Shown: positions 8,465 to 18,825 of the stretch, in pieces
Layout: each line of letters begins with the position of its first letter
How positions within the stretch are numbered: the stretch's first letter is position 1
Source of the DNA: Gp6-AA40 sp963723495
GTDB taxonomy: Bacteria; Acidobacteriota; Vicinamibacteria; Vicinamibacterales; UBA2999
Direction: 5' to 3'
Assembly (NCBI GenBank): GCA_963723495.1
Contig: CAVRQR010000015.1
Coordinates: 62,001 to 126,000, forward strand
DNA length: 64,000 nt
Made by a program: the position numbers and the translations under genes
Notes under the pieces: model-generated
Told to the model about the DNA's origin: nothing
Databases searched by the model: none
What the model saw: the letters and a program-made list of their open reading frames with translations, nothing else

Positions 8465-9476
8465 CCACGACCGCGACCGTTCGGTAGACCATGTGCTCCG
8501 GCGCGTGCTGTCCGACAGCAGATCCGCGTCGACGCAGTCTCCCTGCGTGGATGGCGAGACGTTCGCCGCGTGGACCTCGGGATCCCTGCGCGCAGAGCAG
8601 GCGGCGGACGTTGAGCGCCATGTCGCTGACTGCGCGCGATGTCAGGCCATGATGGTGGCTTTCGTCCAGACGAACCCAGTTGCCCCGACGACGGAGTCCG
8701 TCTGGCGGCGATGGCGCCTCGGATGGGTCGTTCCACTGGCGACTGCAGCAACCGCGGCCGCGCTCTGGATCGGTCTGCCAGGAAACTCTACCCTCCCGAC
8801 GTCGCTGGACACTGCCAGCCGCTCTGTTGCGGTCGAACCGCAGAGTCCTGCCGCTGCGTCTGATCAGTTAGCTGCTGCGGCCCGCGAGAGCGCGGCTCCA
8901 CCGGCATCTGTCATTCAGGAGAGAGTTGACGCACGCGCCGGCAACGAAACCAGGAAACAGCTGGATGAGGCCCCGCGACGCGAACGCGCGGAAGAACGAT
9001 TTACGGCTGCGGCACCCCCGCCCGTCCCTGCCGCCGTCGCGCCAGCTGAAAGTGCCGAGGCAGATCGGCGTGATTTGGCGGCGAACTCCTCCGCTCGAAC
9101 GTTCGCGGCGCGCGCGTTAGCAGCGCCACTGGAAATCGTTGCGCCGGGAGGGGCGGCGCGGTGGCGAATCGTCAATGATCAACAGATCGAGCGAACGACA
9201 TCTGCCGGTGTCGATTGGACGCCTGTGGAGATCGACTCACCCGACGTTCTCACCTCCGGCGCGGCGCTGTCCCCATCCGTCTGCTGGATCGTCGGGCGTC
9301 GCGGCGCTGTCTATGTCACGACTGACGGCGTGCGTTTCGAGCGTCTTCCCTTCCCGGAAGTGGCCGATCTGGTCGCGGTCACGGCCCTCGACGATCGCAC
9401 AGCAACCGTCTCGACTGCAGACGGCAAGTCCTGGCGGACCGTCGATCAGGGACGTACCTGGTCGGCGGTTCGGTAG
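8457..9476 (+). CDS. membrane anti-sigma factor with zinc-finger and propeller-like sensor domain
   Basis: 339 residues from a GTG start at 8457, which overlaps the sigma stop and has GAGGGAG upstream. Residues about 27-65 form an anti-sigma zinc-finger (FAAWTSGSLRAEQAADVE, then HVADCARCQ: H-x3-C-x2-C). One membrane segment follows at about 84-103 (WVVPLATAATAAALWIGL). The periplasmic part is a low-complexity Ala/Glu/Arg region to about 220, then a roughly 100-residue domain with repeated beta strands typical of BNR/YCF48 propeller blades (SVCWIVGRRGAVYVTTDG; GKSWRTVDQGRTW). That domain probably senses the envelope signal. The pairing with the sigma gene is strong evidence of function. Confidence 0.88.
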   Translation: MPDHDRDRSVDHVLRRVLSDSRSASTQSPCVDGETFAAWTSGSLRAEQAADVERHVADCARCQAMMVAFVQTNPVAPTTESVWRRWRLGWVVPLATAATAAALWIGLPGNSTLPTSLDTASRSVAVEPQSPAAASDQLAAAARESAAPPASVIQERVDARAGNETRKQLDEAPRRERAEERFTAAAPPPVPAAVAPAESAEADRRDLAANSSARTFAARALAAPLEIVAPGGAARWRIVNDQQIERTTSAGVDWTPVEIDSPDVLTSGAALSPSVCWIVGRRGAVYVTTDGVRFERLPFPEVADLVAVTALDDRTATVSTADGKSWRTVDQGRTWSAVR

Positions 9477-9495
9477 GCCCTCGGCTCCGCCTTCG

Positions 9496-9600
9496 ATCTC
9501 CAACTTCCAACGCCCAACTCCCAAGGCCCAACCTCCAATTTTCAACGCCCGACCTCCATCAATTGCTCGGGAGTTGGTGTTTTGGAAGTTGGGAGTTGAG
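9496..9600. repeat. intergenic hairpin of the CAACTCCCAA family (copy 1)
   Basis: A long imperfect inverted repeat follows the anti-sigma stop. The left arm reads CTCCAACTTCCAACGCCC then AACTCCC; the right arm reads GGGAGTTGGTGTTTTGGAAG then TTGGGAGTTGAG, which is its reverse complement with few mismatches. The stem is about 23 base pairs with a loop of about 45. Pyrimidine-purine bias is very strong on each arm. The same words recur at 22560 and 56496, so this is a dispersed repeat that may double as a terminator. Confidence 0.75.
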
Positions 9601-9639
9601 TCGTTCTTGTGTAGGCTATGGGGCCGAAGAGGGACACCG

Positions 9640-10101
<462 letters not shown>

Positions 10102-10103
10102 CG

Positions 10104-12479
10104 ATGGCATCCACCCCTGTCCTTCCCAAGCTGGTCGGCCAGCGCGTCAAGCGGCGGGAAGACCCGCGCCTCATCCAGGGACGCGGGACCTACGTCGACG
10201 ACGTGAAGATTGCCGGCATGCAGCACATCGTCTTCAAGCGAAGCGACATCGCGCATGGCCGTATCAAGTCGATTGACGTCAGCGCGGCGCAGGCCATGGA
10301 TGGCGTCGAGGCTGTCTTCACTGGCGCTCAGATCGCCGAGGTCCTGGCGCCGATGCCGATCGGGACGCCATTCCCCTCACCCGATCATCGCGCGGTCGCG
10401 ACCGACGTCGTCCGCTTCGCCGGTGAGCCGGTAGCCGTAGTCGTCGCAGCCGATCGCTACGTCGCTCGCGATGCCTCGGACGCGATCGTCGTCACCTACG
10501 ATCCGTTTCCGGCCGTCGTCGATCCGGAACTGGCGATGACCGGCAAGCCGACCGTGATTCATGAAGCCTTCCCGAACAATCTGGCGGTGCCACTGGTGCC
10601 GAGCGGCACCGGCGTGAAGCCAGATGGTTCGGGGATCGACGACACCGCCATCGACCACGCATTCGCTCAGGCCGAGGTGATCATCAAGCAACGCATGGTC
10701 AACCAGCGACTGGTGCCCAACGCGATGGAACCGCGCGGCGTCGTCGCCCACTTCGAGCCCGGCAAAGGCACGATGACCATCTGGTCGTCGACGCAGAACC
10801 CGCACATCTTACGGACGATGATCGCGGCCATGACGGGCATGGGCCAGGATCAGGTTCGCGCGATCGCTCCCGAAGTGGGCGGCGGGTTCGGCGCCAAGAT
10901 CAACATCTACGGGGAGGAGTACGTGGCCGCGGTGGTGTCGAAGCGGCTCGGTATTCCGGTCAAGTGGATCGAAGATCGTGCCGAGGCGTTCGTTGCCACG
11001 ACCCACGGGCGCGACATCATCGGCTACGTCGAGCTTGCCGCCAAACGCGATGGTACCGTGCTCGGCCTCAAGATGCGTCTGATCGCCGACATCGGTGCGT
11101 ACAACATGCTGCTCACGGCCGCGATCCCGACGCTCACGATGTTGATGGCGAATGCGACCTACGACATCCCTGCCATCCGCACGACGTTGACCGAGGTCTT
11201 TACCAACAAGACCCCGACCGACGCGTACCGAGGCGCCGGACGTCCCGAGGCGACGTACTTCGTCGAACGGGCGATGGACATGCTGGCGCGCGAGCTCAAC
11301 ATGGATCCGGCGGAGGTCCGCCGCAAGAACTTCATCGCGGCCAACAAGTTTCCCTTCCAGACGCAGATGGGCGCCGTGTACGACTCGGGCGACTACGCCA
11401 AGGCGCTCGATGCGGCGCTGCAGCATTCCAAATGGAACGAGCTCAAGAAGGAGCGCGACGCCGCCAAGGCGAAGGGACGGCTGGTCGGCCTCGGCCTGTC
11501 GATGTATGTCGAGGTCTGCGGCGTCGGACCGTCGGCAACGCTGCCGACCGGTGGCTGGGAACACGCGTCTGTGACCGTCGAGCGTGATGGCCGCATCAGC
11601 GCAACCACTGGCGCATCACCGCACGGCCAGGGAAACGAGACGACCTTTGCGCAGATGCTGGCCGATCAGTTCGGTGTGCCTCTCGAGCACGTAACGATCC
11701 TCCATGGCGACACCGCCGTCGTGAAGCAGGGGATCGGCACCTTCGGCAGCCGCTCGCAGGCGGTCGGCGGAGCCGCGCTGCACATGGCCGGTACGAAGGC
11801 GAAGTCCAAGATGGCCAAGTTCGCCGCCGCCCTGCTCGAGGCGCACGAGGACGACCTCGTCTTCGAGAACGGGAAGGTCTCCGTGAAAGGGGCTCCCGCG
11901 CGCGGGAAAGCCTTCGCCGAGGTGGCCGGCTTCGCGTACATCCCGGTGCCGCTGCCAGAAGGTCTCGAACCAGGTGTCAGCGAGGAAGCCTTCTTCGAGC
12001 CGACCAACAACACGTATCCGTTCGGTTGTCACATCTCGATGCTCGAGATCGATCGCGAAACCGGCGAGCCCACGCTTCTGAGACTGGTGGCGGTGGACGA
12101 TGCCGGGCATCTGATCAATCCGCTGATCGTCGAGGGACAGATCCACGGCGGCCTCGCCCAGGGGATCGGTCAGGCCATGATCGAGGAGGCGGTCTACAAC
12201 TCCGACGGTCAGCTCGTGACCGGATCCTTCATGGACTACGCACTGCCTCGTGCGATTGACTTCCCACGGTTCGAGCTGCACAGCACGGTCACGCCGACGC
12301 CAGTCAATCCACTTGGCGCGAAAGGCGTCGGCGAAGCGGGCACGCTCGGCTCGACGCCCAGCATCGTCTCGGCAGCGGTCGACGCGCTCAGCGAGTTCGG
12401 TGTGAAGCATATCGACATGATGCTGCGGCCCGAAAAGCTGTGGCGCATCATCCACGGCCAGCAAGGAGGCCAGGCGTGA
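10104..12479 (+). CDS. molybdenum hydroxylase large subunit (form II CoxL/xanthine dehydrogenase type)
   Basis: 791 residues from the ATG at 10104, which follows the CoxS stop by 2 bases with GGAGGAG upstream. It binds molybdopterin cytosine dinucleotide and holds the active site. Residues 374-380 are AYRGAGR, the loop typical of form II enzymes, and not AYxCSFR, the copper-binding loop of true CO dehydrogenase. The catalytic glutamate is in GAKGVGEAGTLGS near the C-terminus. Q/G-rich Mo-cofactor motifs are present (GGGFGAKINIYGEE; SPHGQGNETTF). It probably hydroxylates an aldehyde, purine or N-heteroaromatic compound. The stop overlaps the next start by GTGA. Confidence 0.93.
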   Translation: MASTPVLPKLVGQRVKRREDPRLIQGRGTYVDDVKIAGMQHIVFKRSDIAHGRIKSIDVSAAQAMDGVEAVFTGAQIAEVLAPMPIGTPFPSPDHRAVATDVVRFAGEPVAVVVAADRYVARDASDAIVVTYDPFPAVVDPELAMTGKPTVIHEAFPNNLAVPLVPSGTGVKPDGSGIDDTAIDHAFAQAEVIIKQRMVNQRLVPNAMEPRGVVAHFEPGKGTMTIWSSTQNPHILRTMIAAMTGMGQDQVRAIAPEVGGGFGAKINIYGEEYVAAVVSKRLGIPVKWIEDRAEAFVATTHGRDIIGYVELAAKRDGTVLGLKMRLIADIGAYNMLLTAAIPTLTMLMANATYDIPAIRTTLTEVFTNKTPTDAYRGAGRPEATYFVERAMDMLARELNMDPAEVRRKNFIAANKFPFQTQMGAVYDSGDYAKALDAALQHSKWNELKKERDAAKAKGRLVGLGLSMYVEVCGVGPSATLPTGGWEHASVTVERDGRISATTGASPHGQGNETTFAQMLADQFGVPLEHVTILHGDTAVVKQGIGTFGSRSQAVGGAALHMAGTKAKSKMAKFAAALLEAHEDDLVFENGKVSVKGAPARGKAFAEVAGFAYIPVPLPEGLEPGVSEEAFFEPTNNTYPFGCHISMLEIDRETGEPTLLRLVAVDDAGHLINPLIVEGQIHGGLAQGIGQAMIEEAVYNSDGQLVTGSFMDYALPRAIDFPRFELHSTVTPTPVNPLGAKGVGEAGTLGSTPSIVSAAVDALSEFGVKHIDMMLRPEKLWRIIHGQQGGQA

Positions 12480-13324
12480 TCCCGACTGCGTTCGGCTATC
12501 AGCGTGCCACATCGCTCGACGATGCAGTGGCGAAGCTCAAGGCAGCCAGCGGCGGAAAGCTGATCGCGGGCGGGCACAGCCTCGTGCCGTTGATGAAGCT
12601 GCGGCTCAGCGAGCCCGCCGTGCTGATCGATGTCGCCAGGATTCCTGGCCTGTCAGGGATCAAGGAAAAGGACGGCAGGATCGAGATTGGCGCCGCCACG
12701 ACACATACCGAGGTTGCTTCCTCCGCGCTGTTGAAACAGGTCTGTCCTGTCGTTGCCGATACCGCGATAGAAATCGGCGATCCACAAGTGCGCAACCGCG
12801 GCACGCTGGGTGGCAGCCTTGCCCATGCGGATCCGGCCGCCGACTACCCCGCCACCATGCTGGCTGTCGATGCCGAGATTCATATCAAGGGCCCGAATGG
12901 CTGGCGCAAGGTCAAGGCGAGCGACTTCTTCCAGGGCTTGTTCACGGTGGATCTGCAGCCCGATGAGATCATCGCCGGTGTGCAGTTCGCGCCCGTCAAG
13001 GCCGCTGCCTACGCCAAGCTTCACCAGCGCGCGTCGCACTTCGCCATCGTCGGTGTCGCCGCCGCCGTGGAAGTGAAGGGCGGCGTCTTTCAATCGGCAC
13101 GCATCGGGATAACCGGCGCCAGCACCCACGCCACTCGCTTGACTGCGGTCGAGCAGGCGCTGGCTGGCAAGCCTGCGACGAAGGAAACGATTGCTACCGC
13201 CTCAGCGGCGGCTTCGGTGGGCGACGATGTCAACTCGGACATCCACGCGAGCGACGAGTATCGTCGGGCGATGATGAAGGTGTTCACGCGACGCGCACTC
13301 GAGGAGGCATTGGCCCGGGCCTGA
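12476..13324 (+). CDS. coxM: molybdenum hydroxylase FAD-binding medium subunit (CoxM-like)
   Basis: 282 residues from the GTG at 12476, which overlaps the large-subunit stop (GTGA) and has AAGGAGG at 12463-12469. Family motifs for FAD binding are plain: AGGHSLVPLMKLRL (pyrophosphate-binding AGGxS type) and the second motif RNRGTLGGSLAHADPAAD. The C-terminal CO dehydrogenase flavoprotein domain follows. The order small-large-medium with tight spacing shows one operon and a heterotrimeric cytoplasmic enzyme. Confidence 0.93.
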   Translation: MIPTAFGYQRATSLDDAVAKLKAASGGKLIAGGHSLVPLMKLRLSEPAVLIDVARIPGLSGIKEKDGRIEIGAATTHTEVASSALLKQVCPVVADTAIEIGDPQVRNRGTLGGSLAHADPAADYPATMLAVDAEIHIKGPNGWRKVKASDFFQGLFTVDLQPDEIIAGVQFAPVKAAAYAKLHQRASHFAIVGVAAAVEVKGGVFQSARIGITGASTHATRLTAVEQALAGKPATKETIATASAAASVGDDVNSDIHASDEYRRAMMKVFTRRALEEALARA

Positions 13325-13332
13325 GATCCGTC

Positions 13333-13821
13333 ATGAGTGAGCTCGAGAGAATCGCGGACCAGCTACGCCGCGGTTATCAGGGCGACGCCTGGCATGGTCC
13401 GTCCGTTCGCGCAGCGCTCGAAGGGGTCGACGCCAGGATCGCCACGACACGTCTTGTGTTGTCGGCGCACACGATCTGCGAGCTCGTGCTTCACATGACG
13501 GCGTGGACTCGCGAAGTGGCGCGTCGCCTGCGACTCGGCATTGCGCAGGAGCCCGAGGCTGGAGACTGGCCGGCGGGCGCCCCACGCAACGATACTGAGT
13601 GGAACGCCATTCTTGCCGAGCTCGATGCGGCGAACGCGGAAGTCCTCGATGCGATCGCACGTCTGAAGGATGCGTTACTCGACGAGCGAATTGGGGACGA
13701 GCGCGACCGCTCGCTGGGGAGTGGCGTCACGCGTTACGTCACGCTGCACGGCCTGGTTCAGCATCACGCCTACCATGCCGGTCAGATCTCTCTCTTGAAG
13801 AAGGCGATCGGCAAGAGCTGA
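13333..13821 (+). CDS. DinB family protein
   Basis: 162 residues with the four-helix bundle pattern of DinB/YfiT proteins. The metal-binding histidines are in VLSAHTICELVLHMTAW (about residue 47-55) and in VQHHAYHAGQISLLKKA (H-H-x2-H near the C-terminus). The family includes thiol-dependent transferases and damage-inducible proteins; the substrate here is unknown. It begins 8 bases after the medium subunit stop, so it may be the last gene of the molybdenum hydroxylase operon. Confidence 0.85.
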   Translation: MSELERIADQLRRGYQGDAWHGPSVRAALEGVDARIATTRLVLSAHTICELVLHMTAWTREVARRLRLGIAQEPEAGDWPAGAPRNDTEWNAILAELDAANAEVLDAIARLKDALLDERIGDERDRSLGSGVTRYVTLHGLVQHHAYHAGQISLLKKAIGKS

Positions 13822-13838
13822 AGAAGGGCCAACGTCGT

Positions 13839-13856
13839 GTCCGGCTTCGGCCGGAC
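13839..13856. repeat. perfect hairpin with TTCG tetraloop
   Basis: GTCCGGC-TTCG-GCCGGAC, a perfect 7-base-pair GC stem closed by a UUCG tetraloop, sits between DinB and the cyclase-type gene. No T-run follows, so it is not a textbook intrinsic terminator. I recall near-identical GTCCGGC...GCCGGAC units recurring in intergenic DNA of related genomes; only one copy is seen here. Confidence 0.7.
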
Positions 13857-13881
13857 CTGAAGGCTGAGGAGGATCGAGCCC

Positions 13882-14883
13882 ATGCGCTCACAGCTGCTGG
13901 CTTTCGCGCTCGCTCTCGGTTGTGGAATCGTTGTCGTCGCGCAGCGCGGATCGAACCCACCTGCGCCCGCTTCTTCTGAGCGCCCTTCGCGGGCGCCACG
14001 CACCGCCGCGGAGTTCGACGAACTGTTCAAGCAGGTCTCCAACTGGGGGCGCTGGGGAAAGGACGATCAACTCGGATCGGCCAATCTCGTGACCGACGCG
14101 AAGCGGAAACAAGCGGCCCGCCTCGTCCGAGCGGGAATCTCGGTGTCACTCGCGCACAACGTGCTGACGGAGAAAGCGGTCGACAACCCGAACCCGCTCG
14201 AGCACACCATGCTTCCCGGTTTCTTCATGGATAGCTACCGTGTCTCGTATCACGGATACGCGCATAGCCACATCGACGCACTCTGCCACATTCTCTACAA
14301 GGACCAGACGTACAACGGCTACGCGCGCGCCGACGTCAATACCGAGAAGGGTTGCACCAGGCTCGGCATCGACGGCCTGAAAAACGGCATCGTCACCCGC
14401 GGCATCCTGATCGACATCCCGCGTTTGAAGAACCTCCCCTACCTCGAACCCGGCACACCAATCTACATAGAAGATCTCGAGGCGTGGGAGCGGAAGGCGG
14501 GCATCAAGATCTCATCGGGCGACGCCATCTTCGTGCGCACTGGCCGCTGGGCGCGCCGCGAGAAACTTGGTCCCTGGAACATCGCCCAGAGCGCCGCAGG
14601 TGTCCATGCCTCCGTTGCGCCTTGGGTCAAGGCACGCGGCGTTGCCTTTGCGGGCAGCGATGCCGCCCTCGACGTCACACCGTCGCTGGTCGAAGGCTCG
14701 AACCTCGCGGTGCACACCTTGTTCATCACTGCGATGGGCATCCACTTGCTCGACAACCAGGATCTCGAAGCGGTGGCGGTGACGGCGGCGAAACTGAATC
14801 GCTGGGAATTCATGGTGACGATCGCACCGATGCCGGTGACCGGGGGGACCGGGTTCCCGGTCAACACGCTCGCAATGTTCTAG
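13882..14883 (+). CDS. exported cyclase family protein (kynurenine formamidase-like fold)
   Basis: 333 residues with a Sec signal peptide (about 1-21, VVVAQRG). The cyclase/formamidase fold (PF04199 type) is shown by HSHIDALCH at about residue 129-137, the H-x-x-x-D metal motif, plus GILIDIPRL, SGDAIFVRTG and AGSDAALDVTP. Members hydrolyse amides such as formylkynurenine or open cyclic compounds. Its export and its position between a molybdenum hydroxylase operon and a ring-cleavage dioxygenase fit a role in breakdown of an aromatic or heterocyclic compound, but that is inference. An exported unknown gene starts 55 bases after its stop. Confidence 0.88.
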   Translation: MRSQLLAFALALGCGIVVVAQRGSNPPAPASSERPSRAPRTAAEFDELFKQVSNWGRWGKDDQLGSANLVTDAKRKQAARLVRAGISVSLAHNVLTEKAVDNPNPLEHTMLPGFFMDSYRVSYHGYAHSHIDALCHILYKDQTYNGYARADVNTEKGCTRLGIDGLKNGIVTRGILIDIPRLKNLPYLEPGTPIYIEDLEAWERKAGIKISSGDAIFVRTGRWARREKLGPWNIAQSAAGVHASVAPWVKARGVAFAGSDAALDVTPSLVEGSNLAVHTLFITAMGIHLLDNQDLEAVAVTAAKLNRWEFMVTIAPMPVTGGTGFPVNTLAMF

Positions 14884-15924
14884 CAGGCTGATGAAAGGCT
14901 CGCCCGGGCGGCGGCCATTCGCCAGAGGGGGAAAGACCATGCGTCAACAACGACCCATCTCCCAACGGTGCTTCTTGTTGTTCCCTGTCATCGCGATCCT
15001 GATCGCCGGTTCGTGGCAATCTCCCTCGCCTCTCGATGCGCAGACGCCGTCGTCCTCTCCGGCACGGAGCACGTGGTCGCCGCCGCGAACGCCGGACGGC
15101 CAGATCGATATCGAGGGAGTCTGGGACTTCAGCACGATCACACCGCTCGAACGGCCAGGCAGCGTGGGCAACAAGCAGACGTTTTCCGATGAAGAGGCCG
15201 CGGCCTTCGAGCAGGAAGAGAATCGCCGGCAGAACCGCGACCTGATCGACCCGAAGAAAGGCGGTGCGCAGTACCTGCCCGGCAGCGTCATCCCCTATAA
15301 CGAGTTCTGGTACGAGCGCGGTAACAAGATCGTGGGCTCGAAACGGACATCGCTGATCGTCGATCCGCCGGACGGCCGAATTCCTCCTCTGACACCGGAG
15401 GCGCAGCAGCGCCTGGACGCGCAGGCGGCGGCGGCGCGCGACGAGCAGCTTGGCCGCGTGCGCGCCGACTCACCCGCGTCTCGCTCGCTGGCCGATCGCT
15501 GCATCCTCGGATTCAACGCAGGACCGCCGATGACACCCGGCGCCTACAACAATTACGTGCAGATCACACAGGCAGCCGGCGTGGTCACGCTGGGAGTGGA
15601 GATGGTGCACGACGTCCGCATCATCCCGATAGACGGGCGTCCGCATCTGCCCTCCCGCATTCGGCAGTACAAGGGCGATTCGCGCGGCCGCTGGGAGGGG
15701 CGTACGCTCGTCATCGAGACAACGAACTTCCTCCGTGAGACAAGTTTTCGTGGATCGAGCGCGAACCTGCATCTGGTCGAGCGCCTCACGCGCGTGGACG
15801 CCGACACACTGCTTTACGAGTTCACGGTCAGCGATCCGCGCACCTGGACGAGGCCGTGGACCGCGGCCATTCCTATGAAGAAGGCCGACGCGCCGATCTA
15901 CGAATACGCCTGTCACGAGGGGAA

Positions 15925-16764
<840 letters not shown>

Positions 16765-16768
16765 GGCG

Positions 16769-18388
16769 TCAGGCGTACTCGAGTGCCTTGAACATCACGA
16801 GGCGCTGCTCGCGAATCGGATCGTTGACCAGCTTGCTGTCGTTGTCGATCACCATCGTCGGGCGATCGGTCGCGTTGAAGGCCGTCCAGCGCGGCAGCTT
16901 CGAGGTGTTGGGATCTCCCGTCCTCGCAAACGCAATCCAGGTGTGGCTCACCTTGTCGGCCAGCACCATTGCTTCGGGTCCTCCGCCGGTCAGACGAGCC
17001 GCCGCCTTCACGTTGTCGAACGCGAACGGAATCTCGATCGTGTGAGGCGACTTGAGACGGCCGCCGTCAACAGGCGTTTCCCACCTGAAATAGTAGAGGT
17101 ACACGGGTCCCTTGCCGAGCGCGGCGCGCCGTTCCGCGATCTTCATGACCGGCCCGCTGTAGCGATGATCGCTCGCGATGAGGAAGTAAAGGTCGGACGC
17201 ACTCGCCCCGGGGTTGGCCTTCTGGTACACCTCGATCGCGCTATTCGCATGCGTCCCAATCAATCCGCGGATACGACTGCGCATCTCGGCATCCGAAAGC
17301 TCGAAGTCCGCGGGCTGCGCACTCGAGGTCAGCTCCGTGCGAGTCGAGCCCAGCATGACCGGCACATCGGCAGACACACTGGATGCGACCGGATGGAAGG
17401 GATGTGCGGGAACGAACTTGCCGTCAACGAGCGGCGAGAATCCCTGGGTCATCTGGTCGACGTTCATCCGCCGCACGACCTGGAAGTACGCCGCCATGAT
17501 CTTGTCGAACGGCAGCTTCTGCAGCTCTCGCGCGTGTCCTTTGGCGATGCCCAGCGTGGACATCAGCTCATGAGCGGCGCGTGCACCCTGCTCGCGTTCC
17601 ACCAGCTTCAGCGTCGCCCCGCTCTCGATAATCGCTCGATGGAACAACCCTTTAGCCGACGGCATGGCGAGGAGCGTGGCAACCTTCCGGCCGCCACCGG
17701 ACTGCCCAAAGATCATGACGGTGCGCGGGTCGCCACCGAACCGTGCGATGTTGTCCCGTACCCACTGCAGGGCGAACACGATATCGAGCATCCCGGCATC
17801 GCCCGAGCCTGCGAACTCTGAACCGCCCGCATCGTCAAGGGCCGTGAATCCCAGCACGTTGAGGCGGTGATTGATCGTCACCACCACGACGTCGCCTCGC
17901 CGAGCGAGGTTCGCGCCCTCGGTCACCGGTGACGACCCTGAGCCGGTCGCGAATCCACCGCCGTGGCACCAGAACATGACCGGCCGCTTGCGTCCGTTAT
18001 CGAGTGCAGGCGTCCAGACGTTGAGGACCAGGCAGTCTTCGCTTTCTGCCGGAAGGCCCGCGGCCGCTACGGTCAGCGGCGACGCGCTTCGGCCGACGCC
18101 TGGCTCACGCTGCGGGGCGCTTGGGCCGTACGCGATCGCATCGCGCACGCCGGCCCACTTCGCTGGCGCCACGGGAGGCATGAACCTGTTCCCGCCGGCC
18201 GTGCTCGCTCCGTACGGAATGCCCTTGAATGTCTTGATCCCGGCGACGTCGGTTCCGCGCACGCGGCCATAGGTTGTTTCGACGGTGACCGGCGAACCTT
18301 CGTCGGCGAAGACGCGCGCCATGCCGAGGCTCGAGGCCGCAATCAAGAGACCGGATTCTCGAAGAAAGTCTCGACGGGATTGCATCAT
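16769..18388 (-). CDS. carboxylesterase type B, Tat-like signal
   Basis: 539 residues from the ATG at 18388, which overlaps the coxG-like stop as ATGA. The start MMQSRRDFLRESGLLIAASS is a twin-arginine-like signal. The alpha/beta hydrolase has the oxyanion loop VMFWCHGGGFATGSG, the nucleophile elbow GQSGGG (Ser in FGQSGGG instead of the usual GESAG), an acidic partner region and the catalytic His in SPHTIEIPF. Type-B esterases hydrolyse carboxylic esters. The tight overlap with CoxG-, CoxE- and CoxD-like genes suggests a shared transcript and pathway. Confidence 0.9.
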   Translation of the reverse strand: MMQSRRDFLRESGLLIAASSLGMARVFADEGSPVTVETTYGRVRGTDVAGIKTFKGIPYGASTAGGNRFMPPVAPAKWAGVRDAIAYGPSAPQREPGVGRSASPLTVAAAGLPAESEDCLVLNVWTPALDNGRKRPVMFWCHGGGFATGSGSSPVTEGANLARRGDVVVVTINHRLNVLGFTALDDAGGSEFAGSGDAGMLDIVFALQWVRDNIARFGGDPRTVMIFGQSGGGRKVATLLAMPSAKGLFHRAIIESGATLKLVEREQGARAAHELMSTLGIAKGHARELQKLPFDKIMAAYFQVVRRMNVDQMTQGFSPLVDGKFVPAHPFHPVASSVSADVPVMLGSTRTELTSSAQPADFELSDAEMRSRIRGLIGTHANSAIEVYQKANPGASASDLYFLIASDHRYSGPVMKIAERRAALGKGPVYLYYFRWETPVDGGRLKSPHTIEIPFAFDNVKAAARLTGGGPEAMVLADKVSHTWIAFARTGDPNTSKLPRWTAFNATDRPTMVIDNDSKLVNDPIREQRLVMFKALEYA

Positions 18389-18825
18389 GACCCTCCCACT
18401 TTCCCCTGCAGGCATGCGAAGAACCGATCCTGCATCATTTTCGATACGCTGGAAATCAACCGCTGTCCCATTCGCGCAATCGGGCCGCCCGTCTGCACCG
18501 TGCCGCTGACCTCGACGATGGTGCCGTCCCCGTCGGGCCGCAGCGCAATCGCCGCATTTCCTTTCACGAACCCTGGTTTTCCCTGCCCTTCCACCGTCAG
18601 GCGGTACCAGGTGTTATCGACTTGGTCGGAGATCACCACCGTACCGTCATATGTGCCCGTGATCGCGGCGAGTGCCACCGTAAGTCGAGCACGATAGCGA
18701 TCTGGTCCCTCCGGCTCGAGCGATTCACATCCTGGAATGCAGGAAGAGATCGAAGCCGGGTCCATGAGAAGAGCCCACACGCGCGCGGGAGGCGCGTTGA
18801 ATGTATACGAACCGCTGATATCCAT
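18385..18825 (-). CDS. coxG: CoxG-like SRPBCC family protein
   Basis: 146 residues with the START/Bet v1-like fold of carbon monoxide dehydrogenase subunit G: MDISGSYTFNAPPARVWALL, then PASISSCIPGCESLE, a typical CoxG N-terminus with PGC. CoxG helps place the holoenzyme at the membrane in CO oxidisers. The start overlaps the CoxE stop (TGATG) and its stop overlaps the esterase start (ATGA), so four genes, coxD-coxE-coxG-esterase, form one unit. Confidence 0.9.
   Translation of the reverse strand: MDISGSYTFNAPPARVWALLMDPASISSCIPGCESLEPEGPDRYRARLTVALAAITGTYDGTVVISDQVDNTWYRLTVEGQGKPGFVKGNAAIALRPDGDGTIVEVSGTVQTGGPIARMGQRLISSVSKMMQDRFFACLQGKVGGS

Noticed and set aside
10104..12479. Aerobic CO dehydrogenase (form I CoxL)
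   Set aside because: The active-site loop is AYRGAGR (residues 374-380), without the copper-binding cysteine of the form I loop.
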